Origin: Parabacteroides distasonis
GTDB lineage: Bacteria > Bacteroidota > Bacteroidia > Bacteroidales > Tannerellaceae
Direction: 5' to 3'
DNA: 64,000 bases
NCBI GenBank assembly: GCA_021531385.1
Contig: JAFBIR010000003.1
Location: 1-64,000 of the forward strand
Part shown: positions 20,035 through 27,134 of the stretch, piece after piece
Position numbering within the stretch: position 1 is the first letter of the stretch
How the letters are laid out: the number at the start of each line of letters is the position of its first letter
Notes under the pieces: generated by a model
What the model was told of the DNA's origin: nothing
Database searches by the model: none
What the model saw: only the letters and a program-made list of their open reading frames with translations
Position numbers and translations under genes: made by a program

Positions 20035-21801
20035 ATGAAAGCTAAAAATATATTTTTCACGATAGGATGTGCCGCGATGTTAGCAAGCTGCGGCGAGGAT
20101 TTCTTGGAGAATAAGCCGCAGGGCAGTCTTTCGGATGGTATCATGAACTCATCCGAGTCGATCGACCTCTTGGTCAACGCGGCCTACGCCTCCCTCTATG
20201 GTATGACCAACGAGCAGGGCGATCCCTGTATGCGCCCCACGACGAACTGGAGCTACGGCGAGGTGCGTGCCGACAACGCCTACAAAGGGGGCGGTGGAGA
20301 AGGTGACGTCTGGGATGTACACGCCATGGAGACCTTCCAGCTGCAAACCAACAACGGCAACATCGATGGGAAATGGTTCAACCTCTACAGCCTCATCTCC
20401 CGTTGCAACTCTGCGTTGCGTGTCTTGAACGCCGCCGATCCCAACGAGGTCAAAGATCGTGACCTGCGTATCGCCGAGGTGAAGGTGCTGCGTGCGCACC
20501 ACTACTTCGAGCTGGTTCGCCTCTTCAACAAAGTGCCCTATATGGACGAGAACCTGCCTGAGGCAGAATATGTCAATGTGACTAACGATGAGTTCACCCG
20601 CGATCAACACCTGTCTCGCATCGCCCAGGATCTGCTCGATGCCGCAGCGGTACTGCCGGAGAAGCAGGCAGAGGTTGGTCGCATCAACCGCAACATCGCC
20701 TTGGCTTACGCCGCTAAGGTGAAGCTCTATCAGGCCTATGAGCAGGATCCCAACACCAACCGGGTGACGAACATCAACAAGGAGCGGCTGCAAGAGGTGG
20801 TCAACCTGATCAACGAGGTGAAGGGCTATGCGTTGCTGCCCGATTTCCAGCAGTTAGATATGATTGCCTACGAGAATGGCTCAGAGGCTGTCTTCTCCGT
20901 GCAGTACTCCATGGGCGACGGCTCTGGCGATGCTGGACGTATCAACTGGAGCAACCTGCTCAACTCGCCGGGTGGCAACAGCCCCTATCACGGCGATGGC
21001 TTCTTCCTCCCCTCGCAAGACTTGATCAACGCCTACCAGACGGATGAGAACGGTCTGCCGGTGTTCGACTATCAGTCTCGCCCGGACTACGCAACGGTGA
21101 CCTTCATCGACGATGCCCATCAGACGTTGAGCAACACGGAGCCGACCGTGGATCCGCGCCTCGATTTCGTGGTAGGCCGTCCTACCATCACCTATAAGAC
21201 CTACAAGGCAACTCCTTGCCAGTCATGGGTGCGTGACCGTGGTGTCTATGGCCACAACTGTGCGAAGCGTTTCTGGGTATCTCCCGAATCGCCGGATATG
21301 TTCCAAGGATGGCCTTGGGGTGCCTCAGAGTTGAACTGGAACGTCATTCGCTACGCCGACCTGCTGCTCTACAAGGCAGAGGCGCTCATCGAGCTGGGCG
21401 GAAGCGGCTTAGAGGAGGCCCGTCAGCTGATCAACCAGGTGCGTGAGCGTGCGAAGAACAGCCCCTACGTAAAGGACTTCAACGATCCGACGAAAGACGC
21501 GGCCAACTACAAGATCGGTCTCTATCCGGCTACGGGCTGGACGCAAGACTATGCCCGCAAAGCCCTGCGCACGGAGATGCGCTTGGAGAAGGCCTTGGAG
21601 GGAGAGCGCTACTTCGACCTCGTTCGCTGGGGTATCGCCGATGAGGTCATGACCGCCTATTTCCAAGCGGAGAAAGACCAGCGCATCTACTACCAAGACG
21701 CGAAGTTCGACAGCGGTGAGGAATACTTCCCCATCCCCGTGGCCCAATACAACTTCTCGTTGGGTAAGTACACGCAGAACCCCGGTTATCCGGCCTTCTA
21801 A
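20035..21801 (+). CDS. SusD-like fructan-binding outer-membrane lipoprotein
   Basis: The 588-residue protein has a lipoprotein signal (MLASCGEDFLENKPQG, Cys at about 19) and the SusD/RagB layout: N-terminal SusD-like segment, TPR helices and the C-terminal domain with RTEMRLEKALEGERYFDLVRW. It caps the SusC barrel and binds fructan at the surface. It starts 39 bp after susC, so the two form one transcript. The frame is intact although susC is interrupted. Confidence 0.9.
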   Translation: MKAKNIFFTIGCAAMLASCGEDFLENKPQGSLSDGIMNSSESIDLLVNAAYASLYGMTNEQGDPCMRPTTNWSYGEVRADNAYKGGGGEGDVWDVHAMETFQLQTNNGNIDGKWFNLYSLISRCNSALRVLNAADPNEVKDRDLRIAEVKVLRAHHYFELVRLFNKVPYMDENLPEAEYVNVTNDEFTRDQHLSRIAQDLLDAAAVLPEKQAEVGRINRNIALAYAAKVKLYQAYEQDPNTNRVTNINKERLQEVVNLINEVKGYALLPDFQQLDMIAYENGSEAVFSVQYSMGDGSGDAGRINWSNLLNSPGGNSPYHGDGFFLPSQDLINAYQTDENGLPVFDYQSRPDYATVTFIDDAHQTLSNTEPTVDPRLDFVVGRPTITYKTYKATPCQSWVRDRGVYGHNCAKRFWVSPESPDMFQGWPWGASELNWNVIRYADLLLYKAEALIELGGSGLEEARQLINQVRERAKNSPYVKDFNDPTKDAANYKIGLYPATGWTQDYARKALRTEMRLEKALEGERYFDLVRWGIADEVMTAYFQAEKDQRIYYQDAKFDSGEEYFPIPVAQYNFSLGKYTQNPGYPAF

Positions 21802-21899
21802 TAGATTTTGTTTTTAAGATTAAGTATAGATTTTCTCCATGAAAATGAGTGAACTGGCGATAGAAGTACTTGATTAGTGATACGCCATGTAATGAATTG

Positions 21900-21935
21900 A
21901 GCCTGTCTCGTTGGATAACGCGGCAGGCTTTTTTT
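21900..21935 (+). terminator. terminator of the susCD transcript
   Basis: AGCCTGTC (21900-21907) pairs with GGCAGGCT (21922-21929) with one G-U pair, followed by T7. It lies about 100 bp after the SusD stop. Confidence 0.75.
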
Positions 21936-22020
21936 ACGAGAGCCGTTGAGGATTCCATACGATGGCTGCGATAGCGGAACATTTTGTAAAAGACACCTAT
22001 AAAGCGTATCATTCTTTCAT

Positions 22021-22051
22021 TATCTTTGCAATGCGTAAAAATACGCATTGC
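22021..22051 (+). promoter_or_regulatory. promoter with palindromic operator at the start site
   Basis: TATCTTTG (22021-22028) is a good -7 box. It runs straight into a perfect inverted repeat GCAATGCGTA (22028-22037)/TACGCATTGC (22042-22051), followed by a third half-like copy CTGCGTAAAATG. A repressor bound here would block initiation of the gene at 22115. Confidence 0.5.
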
Positions 22052-22114
22052 ACTGCGTAAAATGTAAGAACATGTATAAAAGGTCAGAATATCAGATAAT
22101 TAAACAAATAGACT

Positions 22115-22471
22115 ATGCTACTATTGGGATGGGTTCTTTTTAGCGGTTTACTTTTGACAATTGTGGCTAAAAATGCGGTTGCCAAACATGAGGCCGCCAA
22201 CCGTTGGTCGCAACCCGGCTACAGCGACCTATTGGCGGAGCACGAAGAGTGCGTCACCGAGGAGGAGTGCTGGGAAGCCGAGGAGGAGCCCGATGAATAC
22301 CAAGAAGAATACGATGAACCCTACGAGGAGGAATACATCGAAGAGCACCCCTACGGCTACCAAGAGCTTTACGCCGACGATCCGGAGCCCTCCTATCCAG
22401 AAGACACCTACGATAGTTACTCAGATTGCGATGACTACCGCAGGGAGGTGACGGACGAGGAGCGATGGTAG
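22115..22471 (+). CDS. small membrane-anchored acidic protein, unknown
   Basis: The 118-residue protein has one N-terminal hydrophobic helix (LLLGWVLFSGLLLTIVA) and then a very acidic, Tyr-rich tail with runs such as EEEPDEYQEEYDEPYEEEY. It has only three Cys and no recognisable domain. I do not recognise the family. Codon structure and a palindromic promoter element upstream support expression. Such tails can bind cations or basic proteins, but no function is assigned. Confidence 0.6.
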   Translation: MLLLGWVLFSGLLLTIVAKNAVAKHEAANRWSQPGYSDLLAEHEECVTEEECWEAEEEPDEYQEEYDEPYEEEYIEEHPYGYQELYADDPEPSYPEDTYDSYSDCDDYRREVTDEERW

Positions 22472-22508
22472 GAGAGCAGGGTGTAAGGATAACTATAGCC
22501 TATTTCTT

Positions 22509-22687
22509 TTATTGCTCCGCTTGCAAAAGACGGCGGTATTCCTTGGGGGAGCAACCGACGTGACGGCGCACGAACTTACCGAAAAAGGAGATATTGGGGA
22601 AATCGAGGTAGTCAGCGATCTCCTTGATGCTCTTCTGCGAGTATTTCAGCTGATAGCGCACATCGGTTAGCACCGCCTCATGATCCC
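22509..22687 (-). pseudogene. C-terminal remnant of an AraC-family regulator
   Basis: Reading leftward, about 58 codons encode the last helix-turn-helix of an AraC regulator (YSQKSIKEIADYLDFPNIS, FGKFVRRHVGCSPKEYRR) and end at TAA (22511-22509). Similarity stops abruptly near 22687, where unrelated sequence begins, so the 5' nine-tenths of the gene is missing. The break marks the left edge of the foreign block that ends in the truncated tolC gene at about 31140. Confidence 0.75.
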
Positions 22688-22722
22688 AAAAAAATAGCCG
22701 CCACCCGTCACAGGCAGCGGCT
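22688..22722 (-). terminator. leftward terminator at the edge of the foreign block
   Basis: AGCCGC (22696-22701) pairs with GCGGCT (22717-22722), with extra pairing inside, and is followed leftward by T7 (A-run 22688-22694 on the plus strand). No leftward gene in the block is close, so its partner gene may have been lost. Confidence 0.55.
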
Positions 22723-22824
22723 TACTTACTATAAAAAACCTTAACTATGATATTACGGTCACCATGACCGTCAAATTCCAACTATACACCGTCACAATCT
22801 GACTGTACAAAGATAAAAAAATTA

Positions 22825-23093
22825 TTGCAGGTATTGCAGGTATTGCAGCTACTTTGTGACATAGGGCGCCAGACAAACGCTTCTACAAAAGTTAATATTA
22901 TATATATATTATATATATATAATAATTATAATATATAATATTATAATTGAATTTAGTATATAAAGATAGCTATCTAAATTTATTAGTTTATTATTGGGTT
23001 TCTAAGATAGAATTATTATTGATACGCCTTTTTTATGGAGGCTATTTTAATATAATGATCTAATTTTGCTGCAATACCTGCAATACCTGAAAT
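22825..23093. other. iteron-like repeats around an AT-only core, candidate replication origin
   Basis: Three tandem ATTGCAGGT units fill 22825-22851. An inverted near-copy (GCTGCAATACCTGCAATACCTG) lies at 23068-23089. Between them, about 22891-22960 is almost entirely A/T with self-complementary TATATA tracts. The direct-plus-inverted iterons, the easily melted core and the primase/helicase-type gene 850 bp downstream resemble a replication origin; a regulatory region is the alternative. The stretch 22723-22824 holds a palindrome ACGGTCA-CCA-TGACCGT and no gene. Confidence 0.4.
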
Positions 23094-23223
23094 AGGGCAT
23101 CCGCCTTTCTATATATCTTATTATCTGCGTTTTAAGCTTATTTTAAACGCTGATTAAATCAATATGTTAATTAGGTTTTACAATGATTAGCTTATTTTTA
23201 TATCATAGAAGTATCTTTTAACT

Positions 23224-23231
23224 TAGCTTTG
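23224..23231 (+). promoter_or_regulatory. -7 element of the first primase cassette
   Basis: TAGCTTTG fits TAnnTTTG and lies 28 bp before the ATG at 23259. It favours that ATG over the earlier one at 23229, which would overlap the promoter. Confidence 0.5.
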
Positions 23232-23258
23232 TCATGTCAAACCAAAAAACATAATGTT

Positions 23259-23540
23259 ATGGAAACCTTAGTTAGTATTGTATCAATCAATGAACTGGAG
23301 ATTGTAAAATGGACTGCCCCGGATGGCAGACCGATGGAAACCACGAAGCGGGGCTTAGTGCTCTGCGACGGATGTGACCAATTTTACGGCGAGATGTTTG
23401 GAAGGTATGCCGAGGAATGGACAGCCCCCGCTCCCAATGTATGGCTAAAGCTTAAAGCCACGCTCAGACTGAAGAGCTGGACAGATCGGGAGCAGCGTGT
23501 ACGCTACGTGACGGAAATGGTAATTAACTCGTTAGGTTAA
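23259..23540 (+). CDS. small cassette protein, possible OB-fold ssDNA-binding type
   Basis: The 93-residue protein (start METLVSIVS) alternates beta-like segments and contains LKLKATLRLKSWTDREQRVRY, which reads like an OB-fold strand pattern. That is a guess from pattern, not a family match. It is the first gene of a rightward cluster (16-bp gap to the next gene) that leads to the primase-type protein at 23941, so a DNA-replication role is plausible. The start was chosen from the promoter position. Confidence 0.55.
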   Translation: METLVSIVSINELEIVKWTAPDGRPMETTKRGLVLCDGCDQFYGEMFGRYAEEWTAPAPNVWLKLKATLRLKSWTDREQRVRYVTEMVINSLG

Positions 23541-23555
23541 GAAAGGAGGTAAACG

Positions 23556-23894
23556 ATGTATCTAACACTATTGGTTGATGAGCAGACCGCTCAGCGCATC
23601 CAAGATGGCGAGCGGATTGTAGGAGCCATATACTACACCGGCCAACAAACCGCTTATCTACGCCCGTACGCAAAAACTAAGCGCTCACGCAACATGGCTT
23701 ATAGCCGATCAACACATGGCTGCGTTAAGCTGACCAAGAAGGAACTGCGGGTGCGGGTGCATGTGCGGCGGGATGAGCGAATAAGCAGCCCTTTGCATGA
23801 GGAATTGATGGCCGAGCTTAAAGAACTTAGCGAGAAGGCTAAGCGGCTACTCCTGGACGAGCAGGGCATGGATGCTAAGACTACGGACGTATAA
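23556..23894 (+). CDS. hypothetical cassette protein
   Basis: The 112-residue protein has a basic middle section (RSTHGCVKLTKKELRVRVHVRR) and a helical C-terminus. It has an AGGAGGT-like ribosome binding site 8 bp before the start (GAAAGGAGGTAAACG). I do not recognise the family. Tight spacing puts it in one transcript with the OB-like gene and the primase-type gene. Confidence 0.55.
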   Translation: MYLTLLVDEQTAQRIQDGERIVGAIYYTGQQTAYLRPYAKTKRSRNMAYSRSTHGCVKLTKKELRVRVHVRRDERISSPLHEELMAELKELSEKAKRLLLDEQGMDAKTTDV

Positions 23895-23940
23895 TTGTAT
23901 GCGGTAAGAATCAAATATTTAAACTTAAAACTAAACTATC

Positions 23941-26277
23941 ATGTTTGCCTATTTTAATTCAATACAAGGCGAGATAAAACCTTGCAGGAAAGAGGATTTT
24001 GACCGGATTATCAAATCCGAGAGAGTAAGCAAAGCCATCGACAGCATCAGCGACGCTGCCGAGCAGTGGCGTAAGGGACTGATCGATGAGGTAGGTTTTA
24101 TGAGCCATAAAACGGCTACTAAACGACGCTTACCCGGCTTCTGTTTCATGATGAAAGGGCGCTTTGGACGACGCACAGCAGCAGGTAGCGAGCCGAGCGG
24201 CCTTGTGATGATCGATATCGACCACATCGCCGACCCAGCCGCCGAATGGGAACGCATTCAGCGCATTTTGAAAGAGAAACAACTTTTAACACTTGTGGCG
24301 TTAGCCCACATCACGCCAAGCGGCGAGGGGCTGCGGCTGGTATTCGTCACTCCCTTCAAGGGGATGGAAATCCCCTACTCGCAGCTGTGGTTCAGCGATC
24401 TTTGCCAGATCGCCAAGCCCGACACGGCCTGTAAGGATGTGAGTCGGGCCAGCTTTTCCGTGCCGGCTAAATACATCCTCCAGCGTTTGGATGCCGCCCT
24501 GTTCAACACAGCTGACTATTATAAAGCAATGGCTGCTGAGTGGACGGAGGCGATGGGTAGCGGCTACGTACCACCCACAATGGAGGCGCTTGAGCGGCGC
24601 GCCATGGCCGAGACGATCAGCCCGCCCGATGTCGTTAGCCAACCTGTCGCCGAGGCTGAATTGCCCACTGCCTATAAGGGCATCCCCTATGAACGAATCA
24701 TCCGGGAATGGTTCACCCTCGCTGGAGGCGAGCCGCAGGTGGGTGAGCGCAATGAAAAGTTACATCGTTTGGCAGCGCATCTGCGTTACATCTGCGACAA
24801 CCGGGAGGCGTTGATCCTAAAGATCCTGCCTCGCTATGACCTGCCGGAGGAGGAGGTGCGTGCGCTCGTGCACTCTGCTTGCACCGCTAAGTTTGGCTAT
24901 ATGCCCAAGCTGATGACGCAAGCCTTTAACCGAGCCAGCGACCCCTCTGTAAGGGCCATGGATACTGACGAAGAGGCACAAGACTCAGCGCCTCCGCAGT
25001 TGCCCCAACGGCTACCAAAGCTGATTCAACTCATGGTCAGCAAGCAGCCACGGATTTATCACGAGGCAGTAGCAGCAGGATGCTTTCCTTCTCTGGCCGC
25101 CAACCTCTGCGGGGTGACCTTCAGGTATCTCGACAACCGCCTACATGAGGCTACCCTCTGTGATGTGCTCTGCGCCCCCTCCGCCTCAGGCAAGGATTGC
25201 GTCACCCCGATGATCACTCGCAACTTGCAGCTGATCCGTCAGCGGGATGCCGAAAACCTCTTGCGTGAACGGGAGTACTTAGATAAGACCTCCCGGCTCG
25301 GGGCTAACAAGGAGCGCCCCAAGCGACCGGAGCATTTGGTGATCCAAGAGATCCCGAACGCCGACATCACCCTGCCCGCCTTCTTCAGGCGCACCAGCGA
25401 GAGCGAGGGGCACTTCCTCTACTCGAAGCTGAACGAGATCTATCAGTTCGACCGCTTCGGAGCGGGGCAAGGCCGACAAGCTATCATGACGCTATTCTGC
25501 AATAATTTTGATTTTGAGAATGTAATGGGGCAAACTCGAGTAGGAGAAAAGTCTGTTTCTGAGACGGTTACAGTCAGATACCTCTGGAACGCCAGCGGCA
25601 CGCCCAATAGGGTTAAACGCTATTTTTCGGGCTACATCAACGATGGTCCCATCAGCCGCATCGGCTTCTCGACCATCCCCGATGCGGGCTATGGGGCGGA
25701 TATCCCCGTCTTCGGTGAATATGATGACGCTTACGACAAGCAGCTCCTGCCCTACTTAGAGCGGCTACGTGCCGCCAAGGGTGAGATCCATTGCGCCGAA
25801 TTGCAGGAGGAGATAGCGGCTATCAAAGATGCTTATCTGGATCGGATCGCCGAAACAAAAGACAAGGTGCTGCGCTCGCTCAGCCGTCGGGCGCTGGTGA
25901 TCGGCTGGTTGAAGGGCTATGTACTCTACGTAGCCAACGGCTGCGAGTGGGAGCCAGAGATCGCCGACTTTGTCCGCTGGGCAATTGCCTATGACCTGCA
26001 TTGCAAGATGACCCTCTTTGGAGAGGCATTGCATGAAGAGATGACAGCAGAGACGGAGGCAGTGAGCACCCGATATCGCAGTGCCACCAAACCAGTGCTC
26101 ACCCAACTGCCCCACTCATTTGGTCTGGCTGAGTTGACAAAGCTTTGCGATAAAGTCCGCACTAAGCTAAAGCCCAACCAGCTGATTAACATGTGGATTT
26201 GCCGCAAGCTGATCAGCGAGGTAAGCAAAGAGCGATATACCAAGACGCAGAAGTATAATCAAATCTATAAGAGATAG
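23941..26277 (+). CDS. VirE_N/BT4734-like and DUF3987-type primase-helicase protein
   Basis: The 778-residue protein starts with a BT4734/VirE_N-type domain (about 1-200; VMIDIDHI and THITPSGEGLR-like motifs, the latter read as AHITPSGEGLR), which is related to archaeo-eukaryotic primases. A helical primase C-terminal-like segment (about 250-330) and a DUF3987-like ATPase region follow (PSASGKD as Walker A-like, about residue 415). Similar proteins mark Bacteroidales cassettes with HU-like, DUF4248 and 'smalltalk' genes. The second cassette here splits the same function over two genes (59053-61640). Likely role: replication of a small element; biochemical activity is inferred. Confidence 0.75.
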   Translation: MFAYFNSIQGEIKPCRKEDFDRIIKSERVSKAIDSISDAAEQWRKGLIDEVGFMSHKTATKRRLPGFCFMMKGRFGRRTAAGSEPSGLVMIDIDHIADPAAEWERIQRILKEKQLLTLVALAHITPSGEGLRLVFVTPFKGMEIPYSQLWFSDLCQIAKPDTACKDVSRASFSVPAKYILQRLDAALFNTADYYKAMAAEWTEAMGSGYVPPTMEALERRAMAETISPPDVVSQPVAEAELPTAYKGIPYERIIREWFTLAGGEPQVGERNEKLHRLAAHLRYICDNREALILKILPRYDLPEEEVRALVHSACTAKFGYMPKLMTQAFNRASDPSVRAMDTDEEAQDSAPPQLPQRLPKLIQLMVSKQPRIYHEAVAAGCFPSLAANLCGVTFRYLDNRLHEATLCDVLCAPSASGKDCVTPMITRNLQLIRQRDAENLLREREYLDKTSRLGANKERPKRPEHLVIQEIPNADITLPAFFRRTSESEGHFLYSKLNEIYQFDRFGAGQGRQAIMTLFCNNFDFENVMGQTRVGEKSVSETVTVRYLWNASGTPNRVKRYFSGYINDGPISRIGFSTIPDAGYGADIPVFGEYDDAYDKQLLPYLERLRAAKGEIHCAELQEEIAAIKDAYLDRIAETKDKVLRSLSRRALVIGWLKGYVLYVANGCEWEPEIADFVRWAIAYDLHCKMTLFGEALHEEMTAETEAVSTRYRSATKPVLTQLPHSFGLAELTKLCDKVRTKLKPNQLINMWICRKLISEVSKERYTKTQKYNQIYKR

Positions 26278-26288
26278 GAGGATCATAT

Positions 26289-26723
26289 ATGATACTGACA
26301 TTGATACGCCGAGAGGCATTGAGAGACCGGACATTGGGTGAACTCTATGTTGGAAAGGAAAAGATTTGCGACACCTTGGAACCGACCTATCGAGGTTTTG
26401 GCGAGCAGCCGGGTGTTCGCAAGGTGCCGGGCAAGACGGCTATCCCCGCCGGGCGGTATGCCGTGAGGGTCACCCCCTCGCCCAAGTTCAAGGGCAAATG
26501 GCTGCCCGTGCTCTGTCGGGTGGAGGGCTTCAGTGGCATCCGCATCCATGCGGGCAATGGCCCTGGCGACACCGCTGGGTGCATCCTCGTTGGCACTCGT
26601 CGGGGCAAAGTCCTCACACAATCAGGGGCAATGACCGACCTTGTGGCGGCACGCCTGCTCTCAGCACAGGACGTAAGGCAACTGATTTATTTGGAAATTA
26701 AAAATGAGTTCGCCAATGGATAG
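26289..26723 (+). CDS. DUF5675 family protein
   Basis: The 144-residue protein fits DUF5675 as I recall it (KTAIPAGRYAV, SGIRIHAGNGPGDTAGC). Conserved His and Cys in IHAGN and TAGCILVG resemble L,D-transpeptidase or peptidoglycan hydrolase active-site spacing, and the family is common in phages. In related cassettes an N-acetylmuramoyl-alanine amidase is usual, so this may be a functional substitute. The start overlaps no neighbour; the 3' end overlaps the next gene by 20 bp. Confidence 0.7.
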   Translation: MILTLIRREALRDRTLGELYVGKEKICDTLEPTYRGFGEQPGVRKVPGKTAIPAGRYAVRVTPSPKFKGKWLPVLCRVEGFSGIRIHAGNGPGDTAGCILVGTRRGKVLTQSGAMTDLVAARLLSAQDVRQLIYLEIKNEFANG

Positions 26724-27105
26724 TCAACATTTAATCATCGGGGGCAAACGCTATCGGCGGGTGCCCTCCTTGTGGGATTGCTCCGGGTGCGCTCTAAACG
26801 GTAAGGAGGATTGCTGGCGAGTGGGGAGCGAGAATAGCTGTCTCGACTACGACGACATGGGCTACCCAACTGAAAAGTATATCCTTGTGGAAATTGATGA
26901 TCCTCGCACGGATGCGGAGATACAGCGACAAAATGCCGCAGACAATGAGCGTATTCGCCTCCGTAATATGACCAACGAGCTACTTTTGGCAACCCAGCGC
27001 AGCACATTGCTGCGTATCGCTGAAAAGCTGTTGATGCGCCTTGATGAGGTGCCCAGCAGCGAAGACGATCCGTGGGTCACGGAGCAATTGCGAGGATATA
27101 GATAA
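26704..27105 (+). CDS. hypothetical protein with CxxC-type N-terminus
   Basis: The 133-residue protein begins with a Cys-rich segment (WDCSGCALNGKEDCW, then NSCLDY), four to five Cys that could bind metal, and has a helical second half with heptad-like Leu. The start codon lies 20 bp inside the DUF5675 gene, indicating translational coupling. I do not recognise the family. Confidence 0.6.
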   Translation: MSSPMDSQHLIIGGKRYRRVPSLWDCSGCALNGKEDCWRVGSENSCLDYDDMGYPTEKYILVEIDDPRTDAEIQRQNAADNERIRLRNMTNELLLATQRSTLLRIAEKLLMRLDEVPSSEDDPWVTEQLRGYR

Positions 27106-27107
27106 TC

Positions 27108-27130
27108 GAGGCGTGGCACTGCCACGCCTC
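27108..27130. terminator. bidirectional hairpin between convergent genes
   Basis: GAGGCGTGGCA (27108-27118) is perfectly complementary to TGCCACGCCTC (27120-27130). It separates the cassette genes from the convergent reverse-transcriptase gene ending at 27135. A near-identical hairpin follows the HU-like gene at 30794-30818. Confidence 0.75.
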
Positions 27131-27134
27131 TCAT

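Noticed and set aside
22723-23220. A small coding gene in the AT-rich leader of the first cassette
   Set aside because: Only very short frames occur and no ribosome site was seen; the region is better read as repeats and promoter.
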